Assembly (NCBI RefSeq): GCF_001468005.1
Contig: NZ_LNYY01000001.1
Coordinates: 1-64,000, forward strand
Length of the DNA: 64,000 bases
DNA from: Legionella steelei
GTDB taxonomy: Bacteria > Pseudomonadota > Gammaproteobacteria > Legionellales > Legionellaceae
Direction: 5' to 3'
Shown here in pieces: positions 45,191-55,416 of the stretch (its first letter is position 1; each line of letters begins with the position of its first letter). The position numbers were made by a program, and so were the translations under genes. The notes beneath the pieces are model-generated. The model saw only the letters and a program-made list of their open reading frames with translations. It made no database searches and had not been told where the DNA came from.

Positions 45191-46642
45191 TCATGAATGC
45201 ATCTCATGCGTCATGGTTAAAGGAGGCATAGCAACTCCTTTATAATGAACCAGGGTCATCATCCCACCTTCTTGATGATACAGCATATGACAATGCATCA
45301 TCCAATTACCCGGATTATCCGTATCAAATTGCACCTTCACGGTGGAATGAGGCAAAACCAGTACGGTATCTTGGATGGCGCCGTTTTTAATGGCTTTTCC
45401 ATCAATTTCAGTCACTTCAAACACATGACCATGTAAATGCATGGGATGAGCCATAGTGGTCTGATTGTGAAACACCATCTCTACCCGTTTATTGGAAGTT
45501 ACTTGCAAAGGTTTTATATAAGGCCAAACTTGTTTATTAATGGACCACGAATAACCCATCATATCACCCTCCAGATTGACAACCAGCGTTTGCCCAGGAT
45601 TTTGTGGTTTTAAGGGATTTACTGCCTTGAGCTTGAGTTCCTGGTCGTAATTGAGTGCACCCGCTGTTGAATCCGCTTGCTCTTTAAGGACAGGAATAGT
45701 TACTTTTGGTGTGGCAAGAATAAGGCCCGTTTGCATGGACGTGCCCTCACCTTGTGCAAGGATAGGATAAGCTTTTTCACCGACAGGAATTTTAACCAGT
45801 ACATCCAGGCGTTGTCCTACTGGTAATTGAAACTGATTGGATTTCACAGGCTTAATCGGCTGACCATCAATGGCAATGGCCTCACCCTGTAACTGTCCCG
45901 TGTTGAGAAAAAAATTAGTCATCGCAGAGCCCGCTATAAAGCGCAAGCGTACGGTATCGCCAGGACGAACAGAGACGATTTCAGGATTTTTAAGGGTGCG
46001 GTAATTAGTAAGAAAGGCATCATAGGCCACATCATTTAAATCAAGCGATGCCTGCTTGCCATCCACGGAAGCCGTTCCTCCGCCATGGTGCATGTGCGCC
46101 ATCTGACCGTGTTTTAATTCGGCAAAAATGAGCTCCGGTTTTTTATAACTAAAATCACCAATAAATAACGTGACGTCCTTAGAGCTTTGGACCTCATCCG
46201 GATCGGATATAATGAATGGAGCCGATAAAAACTGTTGGACTTGCAAGTCATGATGTGAATGCATCCAATAAGTCCCAGATTGTTTTAAAGGAAAATGATA
46301 ATGGTATTCACCACCTGGCGGAATAGGAGCCTGAGTGATGTAAGGCACGCCATCTTGATCATTAGGAACAATCAAGCCATGCCAATGAACCGCCGTAGGT
46401 TTATCCGTCTGGTTTTTTACAATAGCGTCAAACATCTGTCCCTTTACTCCATGAAAACCCCAAGTCCCATCGGGCTGTTCTATTTTAAACAGTTCACTTG
46501 CTTTACCATTGATGGTGGTCGTGTATTTTTTGATAAGGAGTACGGTGGATTTCGCAGGTTGCGACACAGGCGCGTTAGCGCCTGCAATTAGATTATTTAA
46601 AGCTAAAACAGTGAACAATAAACTGCGAACAACTAACATCAT
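45191..46642 (-). CDS. Periplasmic multicopper oxidase
   Basis: 483 aa. Signal peptide (VVRSLLFTVLALNNLIAGANA), then three cupredoxin domains. Copper ligands: HWHGLIVPNDQDG, YWMHSHHDLQVQQ, HPMHLHGHVFEV and NWMMHCHMLYHQEGGMM. A Met/His segment (HGQMAHMHHGGG) near residue 190 could bind extra Cu(I). It probably oxidises Cu(I) to the less toxic Cu(II), as CueO does. It lies at the 3' end of the csoR-copA-czcCBA operon. Confidence 0.9.
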   Translation of the reverse strand: MMLVVRSLLFTVLALNNLIAGANAPVSQPAKSTVLLIKKYTTTINGKASELFKIEQPDGTWGFHGVKGQMFDAIVKNQTDKPTAVHWHGLIVPNDQDGVPYITQAPIPPGGEYHYHFPLKQSGTYWMHSHHDLQVQQFLSAPFIISDPDEVQSSKDVTLFIGDFSYKKPELIFAELKHGQMAHMHHGGGTASVDGKQASLDLNDVAYDAFLTNYRTLKNPEIVSVRPGDTVRLRFIAGSAMTNFFLNTGQLQGEAIAIDGQPIKPVKSNQFQLPVGQRLDVLVKIPVGEKAYPILAQGEGTSMQTGLILATPKVTIPVLKEQADSTAGALNYDQELKLKAVNPLKPQNPGQTLVVNLEGDMMGYSWSINKQVWPYIKPLQVTSNKRVEMVFHNQTTMAHPMHLHGHVFEVTEIDGKAIKNGAIQDTVLVLPHSTVKVQFDTDNPGNWMMHCHMLYHQEGGMMTLVHYKGVAMPPLTMTHEMHS

Positions 46643-46656
46643 AACAGCTTCCTGGA

Positions 46657-47109
46657 TTAATTAGGGGCAACAGGAGTATACAGCGCGCGTAGCTGCGCTA
46701 ACACCTTTTGTAATTTTTGCCAATTGGTTTGTGTGCCTTCTTTATCCTTGTTATCGCCTGTTTTGTCAAGACGAGTGGCCAATTGGTCAACATAGCTTAA
46801 ATTGTTTTGCAGTGTTTTTTTCTGCTCCTCCGATAAGTCCTTGCTTAATGCAGGTAACGCGTTGACTAAATCACGAATGGCAAACGCATGTTCGTGTATG
46901 GAGGTCAGCTGATTATCGGTTATCGCCTTCTCGATGGACGCAGCATGCTTATCTACAGCCTGCCAAATGGCTGGAATGGTTTTAGGAATGACTTCAGTTT
47001 GCTCTTCAGTCGGGTTAGCAAATACCTGGGAGTAGCCACAAACCATCAAAACACTGGCTATAAGCCCCAACCAAAAGTGTTTTTTTTGTTTCAAAGTACG
47101 GTGCATCAT
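46657..47109 (-). CDS. Helical periplasmic protein of unknown function
   Basis: 150 aa with signal peptide (LGLIASVLMVCGYSQVFA). The mature part is alpha-helical (VDKHAASIEKAITDNQLTSI, then a polar Lys/Asp loop, then WQKLQKVLAQLRALY). I do not recognise a family. It overlaps the RND pump gene by ATGA and precedes the multicopper oxidase by 14 nt, so it belongs to the copper efflux operon. A CusF-like chaperone role is possible, but the usual Trp/Met copper site is not seen. Confidence 0.6.
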   Translation of the reverse strand: MMHRTLKQKKHFWLGLIASVLMVCGYSQVFANPTEEQTEVIPKTIPAIWQAVDKHAASIEKAITDNQLTSIHEHAFAIRDLVNALPALSKDLSEEQKKTLQNNLSYVDQLATRLDKTGDNKDKEGTQTNWQKLQKVLAQLRALYTPVAPN

Positions 47110-50100
47110 GTTTTTTCTCCTTGAGTAGTTTCATTAAAAGCAGTACGTTTTTCTCGCCACACTTCGATGGCGTTATACACGGTAGGCACTACAAACATAT
47201 TTAAGACCGTCGATGTAAATAATCCACCTAAAAGCACCTGAGCCAAAGGACGCTCCAATTCTTTACCTGCAGGTGAGCCCCATAATAGAGGAAATAACCC
47301 CAGTGCGGCCGTTGCGGCAGTCATTAATACCGGCACCAAGCGGTCCATAGTACCATCAAAAACCACTTGTTCTCGAGTTTTGCCCTGCAAGCGTAATTGA
47401 TTGTAATGACTCACCAAAATGATTCCGTTTCTCGCAGCAATACCAAACAAAGTAATAAAGCCGATCATAGCCGCCACACTCATCTCACCGCTAACCACAA
47501 ACAACGAAATGACCCCACCAATGAGTGCTAAAGGCAAATTAAACATCACCAATAACGCTTCTCTAAAGGTGCCAAAGGCTTTATGCAGTAAAATCAGCAT
47601 GATAAAAATCACCAATCCACCAAAGGCCAAAATAACTTTGGACGCCTGTTGCTGGCTTTCAAACTGGCCACCGTATTGAATAAAATAACCGGTGGGGAGT
47701 TTAATTTTTTGTTGTACTCGCTGTTGCACCTCAGTAATCACACTGCCTAAATCGCGGCCCTGCACATTAAAGCCAATGACTAACAAACGTTGCACCTTCT
47801 CACGATTAATGGCAAAAGGTTGCGGTTTCAATTCAATCTCAGCCACGGCGCGCAGGGGTATTTGCGCCGTGCTGTTTTCCCCCACCCCATGCGCATCAAT
47901 GAGCATGTTTTGAATGGCTTTAACGCTATCACGCCCTGGTTTATCCATCCGCAGATATAAATCAAAGGTTCGTTGTCCCTCTAAAACACTGGATACACTG
48001 ACGCCATTCAGCAACACCTGCACGTCTTCAGAAATCTGCCCAACATTGACTCCATAACGCGCTGCTTTTTCGCGATCAAGCTTTATCACCAGCTGCGACA
48101 CTTTAATCTGCTGCTCTTTATTTACATCCACCACCCCGGGTACTGATTTTAAAAGGGCCTCCATCGACTGCCCTAACTCATTGAGCGTGGATAAATTATC
48201 CCCAAAAATTTTAACGGCCACTTGAGCTCGAACGCCGGAAAGTACCTCATCCATGCGGTGGGCGATGAATTGGCCCACATTAAATACCGTGCCTGGAATA
48301 TTGGCCAAATCCGCACGGATACGACGCAGCAGTTCATCCGGTGGCATGGATTTGTCTTTAGCAAAATCAAGGCGCACATCAAACTCACTGACATTAGGTG
48401 GCAAGGCATCCTCATCCAATTCACTGCGTCCTGCACGCTGCGCAATGGAAATCACTTGCGGGTAGCGAAGTAAAACCTTTTGCACCTGTTGGCCTAAACG
48501 CATGGATTCATCCAGTGAGGTTCCAGGCAAGGTACTCATTGCGACAATAAAGTTGCCCTCATGAAACTCCGGTAAAAAAGAAGTACCGAAAAAGGGAAGT
48601 AACGCCAAAGCAAAAATAAACGCAGACAGGGCCAGGGCGAGCACTATTTTGCAGTGCGATACGGACCATTGGAGTGCGTTTAAAAAATGTTTTTTTAGCC
48701 ACAAGACAAAACGAGTTTCGGATTCAGCCTCGTGATTCGTTTCGCGCTCAGCAGTATAATGTCGCTCTTTTTGCGATAGGGCATGCAAACTGACTTCGGC
48801 ATCGTGTTGTTTTTCTTGGCGATGTACCAGCATCAGGTAGCACAAAGCGGGTACCATGGTGATGGAGACCACCAGAGAACCTAATACGGAAGCAATGTAG
48901 GCAATGGCTAAAGGACTAAAAATGCGCTCAGCAATGCCTGACAAAAAGAAGATGGGTAAAAAGACGAGACTAATAATCATCGTGGCATAAACCACCGAGC
49001 TTCGAATTTCAAGTACTGCATCAAAAACCACTTCAATGGTGGGTAAGGGATGAGCTTCCTGTCGATTAATCCGTAAGCGATGCACTACGTTTTCAACCGT
49101 AATGATGCCGTCATCAACCACTTCGCCAATGGCAATCGCCATACCACCTAAGGTCATGGAATTAATGCCAATGCCAAAATAATGAAGGACTAAAATACCA
49201 ACCACGAATGAAACCGGCATGGACAAAAAGGTAATAAAAGAAGCACGCCAATTCATCAAAAAGACAAAAAGAATCGCAATGACAATCACCGCACCTTCAA
49301 GCAGGGCCCGTGTTAAATTGTGAATAGCGGATTCAATAAAATTAGCCTGGCGAAATACATTGGTCATTAAGGTTACATCTGCAGGCAGTGCTCTTTTAAT
49401 TTCTGCAAGTGCCTTTTCTACTTTAGCTGTAGTCGTGACCGTATCGGCCCCATAGGCTTTAGAGACGGTACCAATCACAGCATTTTGGATATTATAGCTC
49501 CCATCACCGCGTTTAATCTCACCACCAAAAGCAACGTGCGCAATATTATTAATGGTAATGGGTACACCATTACGAACAACAATCAACGTTTTTTTAATGT
49601 CTGCTAAGGATTGAATACGCCCCATGGTACCCACCACCATTTCAGTTCCTGCCTGATGCAAAAAAGCACCAGGCACATTTTGATTGGCAGAAGTCAAGGC
49701 TTGGCGTACCTCTTCCACGGTGATTCGATACGCTAACATGCGCTCGGGAATAAGACGGACCTGATATTGCTTGACCTCGCCACCAATAGATACCACAGAG
49801 GCCACGCCGCCTAGTGCCAGAATCCGTGGTCGAATAGTCCAGTCCGAAATAGTACGCAAGGTTTCAGGGCTTGCGGTATCACTGACCAAAGCGTATTTAA
49901 CCAACCATCCCACGGCAGAGGTAACCGGTAACATCACCGGCGAACCAACCCCTGGTGGCAAGCGATTAGTTACTTGCTGAATGCGTTCATTCACCAATTG
50001 GCGATTACGGTAGATGTCGGTTTGGTCATCAAATACGACCGTGATAGTAGAAAGACCGACAGACGTTTTAGAACGTACACTATCCACCCCTGGCGTGCCG

Positions 50101-50321
50101 TTAATTGCACTTTCCAAAGGATAGGTAATTAAGGTTTCCACATCCTGGGTTGCCATACCTGGAGCTTGGGTTTGTACCACCACTTGCGGTGGGGCAAATT
50201 CAGGAAACACATCCACAGGCATTTGTTTTAAGGTATAGCCACCTAACAAACACAAAACCAAGGTGAGTGCCAAAATTAAAAGACGATTATGCAAAGACCA
50301 GGCAATGAGGTGCGTAAACAT
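47106..50321 (-). CDS. CzcA-type heavy-metal RND efflux pump
   Basis: 1071-aa inner-membrane pump. The TM4 motif AIGEVVDDGIITVENVVHRL (two acidic residues) differs from the Cu/Ag motif of the first pump, so it belongs to another heavy-metal RND subgroup with metal choice not set by sequence alone. A charged loop inserted around residues 500-535 (KQHDAEVSLHALSQKERHYT) is unusual. It starts within the TAATG overlap with the adaptor gene. In the copper operon it may export Cu or Zn/Co/Ni. Confidence 0.9.
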   Translation of the reverse strand: MFTHLIAWSLHNRLLILALTLVLCLLGGYTLKQMPVDVFPEFAPPQVVVQTQAPGMATQDVETLITYPLESAINGTPGVDSVRSKTSVGLSTITVVFDDQTDIYRNRQLVNERIQQVTNRLPPGVGSPVMLPVTSAVGWLVKYALVSDTASPETLRTISDWTIRPRILALGGVASVVSIGGEVKQYQVRLIPERMLAYRITVEEVRQALTSANQNVPGAFLHQAGTEMVVGTMGRIQSLADIKKTLIVVRNGVPITINNIAHVAFGGEIKRGDGSYNIQNAVIGTVSKAYGADTVTTTAKVEKALAEIKRALPADVTLMTNVFRQANFIESAIHNLTRALLEGAVIVIAILFVFLMNWRASFITFLSMPVSFVVGILVLHYFGIGINSMTLGGMAIAIGEVVDDGIITVENVVHRLRINRQEAHPLPTIEVVFDAVLEIRSSVVYATMIISLVFLPIFFLSGIAERIFSPLAIAYIASVLGSLVVSITMVPALCYLMLVHRQEKQHDAEVSLHALSQKERHYTAERETNHEAESETRFVLWLKKHFLNALQWSVSHCKIVLALALSAFIFALALLPFFGTSFLPEFHEGNFIVAMSTLPGTSLDESMRLGQQVQKVLLRYPQVISIAQRAGRSELDEDALPPNVSEFDVRLDFAKDKSMPPDELLRRIRADLANIPGTVFNVGQFIAHRMDEVLSGVRAQVAVKIFGDNLSTLNELGQSMEALLKSVPGVVDVNKEQQIKVSQLVIKLDREKAARYGVNVGQISEDVQVLLNGVSVSSVLEGQRTFDLYLRMDKPGRDSVKAIQNMLIDAHGVGENSTAQIPLRAVAEIELKPQPFAINREKVQRLLVIGFNVQGRDLGSVITEVQQRVQQKIKLPTGYFIQYGGQFESQQQASKVILAFGGLVIFIMLILLHKAFGTFREALLVMFNLPLALIGGVISLFVVSGEMSVAAMIGFITLFGIAARNGIILVSHYNQLRLQGKTREQVVFDGTMDRLVPVLMTAATAALGLFPLLWGSPAGKELERPLAQVLLGGLFTSTVLNMFVVPTVYNAIEVWREKRTAFNETTQGEKT

Positions 50322-51295
50322 TAATGGGGCTCCTCATGACCTAATCGGGATTTGCCACCGCTAGTTAAGGATAAGGTATACAGTTCCTGATTGCCCTGGA
50401 TGACCACCTCATCACCGGGTACAAGTCCTTCTTTTATTTCCGTATAACTGTCGTCACTGGCACCAACACGCACATTAACCCGCTCATAGTTATTGCCTGT
50501 GCGTACAAAGACAAACGAGACATTATCCACCTCAAGAATCGCGTTGCTTGGTACAGTCAGTGCCGCATTGGCATAGCGTAAAACAAGATTAGCCCGCACA
50601 AACATACCTGGCTTTAATACGTTGTCTTGATTATCCAAGCGGATTTGGACATTAACGGTACGCGTTAAAGGATCCAAATTGGGCTCAATGAGTGTCACTT
50701 TGCCTGGAAAAATCTGCTTGGGATAACTTAATGCATGAACATTAACCTTCTGCCCTACTTTAACGCGGCTTAAGTCTTCTTCATATACTTGCGCCACAAC
50801 AAGCAACTGGTTCCGATTACTGACATGAAACAAAACGGTATTAGGCTCCACTGCCTGTCCCAAATTAACATTACGTGCATCAATAACCCCATCAATCGGG
50901 GATTTAACCGCCACACTAGGCGGTGGGTTGCCAATTAAACGCGATTGCACCGTAGCCAAAGCCTGGTCTTTAACTACTTTATCGCCTAAATTGGCATTAA
51001 TGGCCGTCACAGCCCCACTGATTCGTACACTGACATCGGCTTGAGCATCGGGCAACAATTGAATTTGGCCATTAAGAGTCAGCAATTCTGCCATAGGACG
51101 AGGGGTCGCATCAGCCACCTCAATACCCAACATTTGAGTTTGCTCCTTGGTCAATTGTACAGGTCCTGCTTTTCCCCCCTCATTGACCTCAATTTCATCC
51201 CCATGTGCACTTACTGAAGGTGCATTTAAGAAGAGGAACAAAACAATCGCCCCACTCAGTCCTGTTTTAATCTTTTGTTGCCAAGTCATAACCAT
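50321..51295 (-). CDS. RND periplasmic adaptor (CzcB type)
   Basis: 324 aa membrane-fusion protein with a signal peptide (GAIVLFLFLNAPSVSAHGDE), lipoyl-like hairpin (ISGAVTAINANLGDKVVKD) and barrel segments (GVIDARNVNLGQAV, ALSYPKQIFPGKV). It lacks the Met-rich metal-binding segment of the CusB above. The start at 51295 has AGAGGA 6 nt upstream; ATGs two codons before and after are alternatives. It overlaps the channel gene by about 30 nt. Confidence 0.88.
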   Translation of the reverse strand: MVMTWQQKIKTGLSGAIVLFLFLNAPSVSAHGDEIEVNEGGKAGPVQLTKEQTQMLGIEVADATPRPMAELLTLNGQIQLLPDAQADVSVRISGAVTAINANLGDKVVKDQALATVQSRLIGNPPPSVAVKSPIDGVIDARNVNLGQAVEPNTVLFHVSNRNQLLVVAQVYEEDLSRVKVGQKVNVHALSYPKQIFPGKVTLIEPNLDPLTRTVNVQIRLDNQDNVLKPGMFVRANLVLRYANAALTVPSNAILEVDNVSFVFVRTGNNYERVNVRVGASDDSYTEIKEGLVPGDEVVIQGNQELYTLSLTSGGKSRLGHEEPH

Positions 51296-52673
51296 TGTCA
51301 TTCCTCTGATAGGCTAAATATGAACACAGTCCCTTGGGTTGATCTGTACCCATTGCAGTACATAATGCAACATACACCTGAAAATATTTCTCTAATGTAT
51401 TTAAATAAGCATTCTGTAAATCATTTTGTTGGCGCTGAATTTGCAATACATTTAACAGTGAAATTTGACCATTCTGATAGGCATCTTGTGCCAATTTTAT
51501 ATTCTCAATACTTAAACGAAGGGAGGTGTTTTTGGCCTGCACAAGACTGGCGTGCAAGGCTTTAAGTTGCGCATAATTGCTGGCTACTTCCGTTTCAATC
51601 GCAAGATTTAAAGCGCGTAACGCCATGAGGGCTTGGGTTCCTGTGGCGGCTGCCTCAAGGATTCGCCCCTGATTGGCATTTAACAAAGGCAGGGGAATGG
51701 AAAGAGTGATCCCTAAAGTGCGATCGGCTGGCTGTGGCGGTCCATTTTCTACAACAATCTTATCTTGTTGAACGCCAAGACCCAAAGTCCAATCGGCAAA
51801 GCGTTGGGCTTTCGCAAGACGCCTGTCGGCATTGGCTCTACCCACCGCCAACCAAAGACTTTGTCGGTCAGGGCGATGCTGTAAAGCAAAGGACTGCAAC
51901 GTTTGAAGTTTAAGGAGCTTGAGGTGGATTGGTGTCTCTAATTGGATCCTCAACGGTTGATTGGCTTTCCGACCGAGTAATTGATTCAAGGTAGCATATT
52001 GACTGATGCGAAGGCTGTGCAAAAGATGCTTGTCTTGCTCAATGCGCTGGTATTCAATACGCGCCGAATTATCATCGAGCTTGGAAATTTCAGCAGCATG
52101 ATAACGATCATGAATCACGTTCACTAACTCCCGATTAATACGCAGTAAATAATTGGCTTGTTGCAAGCGCTTCTCAGTAACCACAAGTGCATAAAAGGCA
52201 ATAGCTACTTTAGCGCTTAACTGACGTTCCGCTTCTCGAATTTCAGCCCTGGCGCGTTCTACATCAATACGGGCTACCGTTTTTTGTTTGGCAATACGCC
52301 CAGAAATAGGAAACGCTTGGGTAAAGGCCGCGCTTCGAGAATATTCGCCTTCATTATTAAACAGTCTGTCGTCGTTATTCGACACATTAAAATTGGGGTT
52401 TGACCAAAGCCCTGCTTGCACTAATCGACCCGAGGCAATAGAGACATTGAAACGCGCTGCCCTTAAATCTTTGTTGTGGTCTATAGCCAGTTGGGTTAAT
52501 TCCTTAAGGCTTACAGCAGGCTGAGCGCTCACAACAAAAGAGCAAAACAAAAGTATTAAAATGAGTAAACAACGCTCATTCACCCTGATTAAATGCTTCG
52601 CTTGCCCTAAAAAAATTCTTTTTAGGGGTAAGGAACAGGCTGGTATGAGTGGATAACCCCAAGAACCGTTCAT
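51267..52673 (-). CDS. TolC-family outer-membrane channel (CzcC type)
   Basis: Outer-membrane factor of the second RND pump, with two outer-membrane-factor repeats (coiled coils such as [19 protein letters not shown]). The hydrophobic leader ([18 protein letters not shown]) begins about 35 residues from the start, so the signal has a long n-region or the true start is a GTG at 52583, which lacks a good ribosome site. The ATG at 52673 overlaps the copA stop as ATGA, giving coupling. Confidence 0.85.
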   Translation of the reverse strand: MNGSWGYPLIPACSLPLKRIFLGQAKHLIRVNERCLLILILLFCSFVVSAQPAVSLKELTQLAIDHNKDLRAARFNVSIASGRLVQAGLWSNPNFNVSNNDDRLFNNEGEYSRSAAFTQAFPISGRIAKQKTVARIDVERARAEIREAERQLSAKVAIAFYALVVTEKRLQQANYLLRINRELVNVIHDRYHAAEISKLDDNSARIEYQRIEQDKHLLHSLRISQYATLNQLLGRKANQPLRIQLETPIHLKLLKLQTLQSFALQHRPDRQSLWLAVGRANADRRLAKAQRFADWTLGLGVQQDKIVVENGPPQPADRTLGITLSIPLPLLNANQGRILEAAATGTQALMALRALNLAIETEVASNYAQLKALHASLVQAKNTSLRLSIENIKLAQDAYQNGQISLLNVLQIQRQQNDLQNAYLNTLEKYFQVYVALCTAMGTDQPKGLCSYLAYQRNDNGYDLATKD

Positions 52674-54883
52674 ACGTGTAACCACCGTAGGCGAAGCGCA
52701 TTCCCAATGACGGATACCGAGCTCAATGACATGGCAGCAGCAGCAATAATTGGGCTTAAAAGCATCCCAGTCATAGGATACAAGACCCCTGCAGCAATGG
52801 GCACACCTAGTGCATTGTAAATAAATGCAAAAAACAGATTTTGGCGGATATTGCGCATCGTCGCTTGCGATAAACGCCTGGCCTTTAAAATGCCATTTAA
52901 ATCACCACGCAATAAGGTAACCCCTGCACTTTCTATCGCCACATCCGTGCCCGTCCCCATGGCAATACCAATGTCTGCTTTGGCAAGTGCTGGCGCATCA
53001 TTGACCCCGTCTCCTGCCATAGCAACAATACGACCTTTAGCCTTCAATTCACCCACAATACGACTTTTATCTTCAGGCATGACTTCAGCCATCACGTGTT
53101 TTATGCCCAATTTAGCGGCAACTGCTTCACCGGTTTTTTTACTGTCCCCAGTCAGCATAAAAATTTCAATCCCATCCTCCTGAAGTTCACGAATGGCATC
53201 GGGTGTTGTGGCTTTAATCGGGTCTTCGACAGCCAAAATCGCTGCCGCTTTACCGTCCACCGCCATGAACATCACCGTAGCTCCTTCGGCCCGTAGCTTA
53301 TCAGCTTTTGCCACTAACAGATTACTGTGAACACCAAGCTCTTGCATCAACTTAGCATTGCCGATGCCAATGGAACGCCCCTCGATTATTCCTGTCACCC
53401 CTTTGCCCGTCGGCGCATTAAATTCTGAAACAGGAGCTAAAGTCAGCTTTTTCTCTTTTGTTGCGGCCACAATGGCATGGGCCAGCGGATGCTCACTGTT
53501 GTTTTCTAATGCCGCAGCCCAAGCCAATGCCTCATCTTCTTCAAACTCATCGGCCGTGATAATTTGTGTCAGCTTTGGATGTCCTTCAGTTAATGTACCC
53601 GTTTTATCAACCACTAAAGTATTCACTTTCTCCATGTGCTCCAACGCTTCTGCATTTTTTATCAGTACTCCATTTCTCGCCCCAAGTCCAACCCCGACCA
53701 TAATAGACATCGGAGTGGCAAGGCCCAAGGCACAAGGACAGGCGATAATGAGCACCGAAACTGCCGCGATGAGCCCGTAGCTGAATGCGGGTTGCGGGCC
53801 ATAGAGTACCCAGACACTAAAGGACACCACTGCAATCAAAATAACAATAGGCACAAACCAAGAAGACACAGTATCAGCCAAACGCTGGATTGGGGCGCGA
53901 CTTCGTTGTGCCTCACTCACCATCTGTACAATGCGCGCCAGCATCGTGTCACTGCCAATATGCAAGGCTTTCATGACAAAACTACCGGTCTGATTTATTG
54001 TCGCACCAATGACTTTGCTACCCACATCCTTAGCTACAGGCATAGGTTCACCAGTAACCATCGATTCATCTACATGACTATGACCATCTTGTACTTCGCC
54101 ATCAACCGGTATTTTCTCACCAGGCCGTACGCGCAGCAAATCCCCTTCCTGGACTGCATCAAGTGATACTTCCTCTTCGCTACCGTCTTCCCTCAAACGA
54201 TGTGCACTCTCAGGGGCTAGTTTCAGTAAGGCACGAATCGCACTACCCGTTTGTTCGCGCGCTTTGAGCTCCAACACTTGTCCTAACAAAACCAAAGTAG
54301 TAATCACTGCAGCTGCTTCAAAGTAAACGGCCACCACGCCTTCTTTACGAAAGACTGCTGGGAATAATTGTGGGAATAAGGTGCCCACTAAGCTGTAAAC
54401 CCAAGCTACACCGATACCCATGGCAATCAAAGTAAACATGTTCAGCCGCGTCTTTAGCGATTGAAATGCCCGCTCAAAGAAAGGCCAACCTCCCCACAAA
54501 ACAACAGGAGTTGCCAGCACCATCTGCATCCACGTGGATTGACTTGCAGAGAGGTGAGATATTCTTCCATGCCCACTCATTTCTAGAATAAAAACGGGCA
54601 GTGTCAAAATGAGGGAGACCCAAAAACGACGGCGCATATCCCGATATTCAGGACTAATTTCCTCCATGATTGTCGCAGTAACTGGCTCCAGGGTCATGCC
54701 ACAAATCGGGCAGTTACCTGGATGAGATTGGCGAATTTCTGGGTGCATGGGGCATGTGTACATCACCGCTTCACCTTCTTTGGAAGCAGCAGGCTTTCCT
54801 TGATGCGAGTCTTGCTTGGGATGACAACACGTATGCTTCTTTGCGCCTTCAGTGGGTTTTGCATTATCCTGTTCGTGTGGCAT
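52670..54883 (-). CDS. copA: Cu+-exporting P-type ATPase CopA
   Basis: 737-aa pump moving Cu(I) from cytoplasm to periplasm. The N terminus has a His/Cys-rich stretch ([13 protein letters not shown]) and a heavy-metal-binding domain ([20 protein letters not shown]) instead of a classical HMA domain. Eight helices; membrane metal site [12 protein letters not shown]; actuator MVTGEPMPV; phosphorylation [11 protein letters not shown]; hinge [11 protein letters not shown]. First pump gene after csoR, separated by 7 nt. Confidence 0.94.
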   Translation of the reverse strand: MPHEQDNAKPTEGAKKHTCCHPKQDSHQGKPAASKEGEAVMYTCPMHPEIRQSHPGNCPICGMTLEPVTATIMEEISPEYRDMRRRFWVSLILTLPVFILEMSGHGRISHLSASQSTWMQMVLATPVVLWGGWPFFERAFQSLKTRLNMFTLIAMGIGVAWVYSLVGTLFPQLFPAVFRKEGVVAVYFEAAAVITTLVLLGQVLELKAREQTGSAIRALLKLAPESAHRLREDGSEEEVSLDAVQEGDLLRVRPGEKIPVDGEVQDGHSHVDESMVTGEPMPVAKDVGSKVIGATINQTGSFVMKALHIGSDTMLARIVQMVSEAQRSRAPIQRLADTVSSWFVPIVILIAVVSFSVWVLYGPQPAFSYGLIAAVSVLIIACPCALGLATPMSIMVGVGLGARNGVLIKNAEALEHMEKVNTLVVDKTGTLTEGHPKLTQIITADEFEEDEALAWAAALENNSEHPLAHAIVAATKEKKLTLAPVSEFNAPTGKGVTGIIEGRSIGIGNAKLMQELGVHSNLLVAKADKLRAEGATVMFMAVDGKAAAILAVEDPIKATTPDAIRELQEDGIEIFMLTGDSKKTGEAVAAKLGIKHVMAEVMPEDKSRIVGELKAKGRIVAMAGDGVNDAPALAKADIGIAMGTGTDVAIESAGVTLLRGDLNGILKARRLSQATMRNIRQNLFFAFIYNALGVPIAAGVLYPMTGMLLSPIIAAAAMSLSSVSVIGNALRLRWLHV

Positions 54884-54890
54884 AGTTCAC

Positions 54891-55166
54891 CTATTCGTAT
54901 TTTTTGAGTAGTTCCATAATCTCATGGATGCGTTCCACCCTGAGTGATTCATCCTGACAGCAAGAAGCATCGGCAATGCACTCAATGATATGGGTTTCAA
55001 GCACACTAAGCTCTATGGATTTAATGGCGTTTCGAACAGCACGCAACTGAGACAAAATATCAACACAATACTGTTCCTGTTCAATCATGCGCTTAATACC
55101 TTGAAGCTGGCCCACAGCACGGTTGATGCAAGAACGCTCTTTGGTATGTGAAGAATGGTCTGGCAT
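54891..55166 (-). CDS. csoR: CsoR copper-sensing repressor
   Basis: 91-aa all-helical repressor of the CsoR/RcnR/FrmR family. Cu(I) ligands fit CsoR: Cys34 (QYCVDIL), His59 and Cys63 (LETHIIECIAD). An extra Cys pair (ASCCQD) is near the end of helix 2. It would release DNA on binding Cu(I) and start the copA-RND-oxidase operon. A likely operator is upstream at 55318-55334. Confidence 0.9.
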   Translation of the reverse strand: MPDHSSHTKERSCINRAVGQLQGIKRMIEQEQYCVDILSQLRAVRNAIKSIELSVLETHIIECIADASCCQDESLRVERIHEIMELLKKYE

Positions 55167-55285
55167 AGCTTAATATCCTTTAATAATTCCCACCGAAACA
55201 TTCGCTAAACAGGAGTATCCAAACATGAATCATATGGCCGATTGAGCGAATGGATGCACTATTAAGAATTCTAAATAGTTCCCAT

Positions 55286-55337
55286 TATGTATCGCTTCAC
55301 CCAATCTCTGTCAAGTCATACCCTGGGGGGGTATAAT
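55286..55337. promoter_or_regulatory. Divergent promoter region with CsoR-type operator
   Basis: The G-tract element ATACCCTGGGGGGGTAT (55318-55334) matches the TACCC...GGGTA form of CsoR operators. For csoR (minus), TTGACA (55309-55314) and TACATA (55286-55291) are 17 bp apart, and the operator lies just upstream. For the plus-strand operon, a perfect TATAAT (55332-55337) overlaps the end of the operator, with only a weak -35. Repressor bound here could block both. Confidence 0.65.
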
Positions 55338-55416
55338 GAATAACCCTTTGTTTCGATAATAGTTTATCCAGCATGAGCTTGTAACTTGCACTATACTCAA
55401 TAAAAAAGGACTCATC

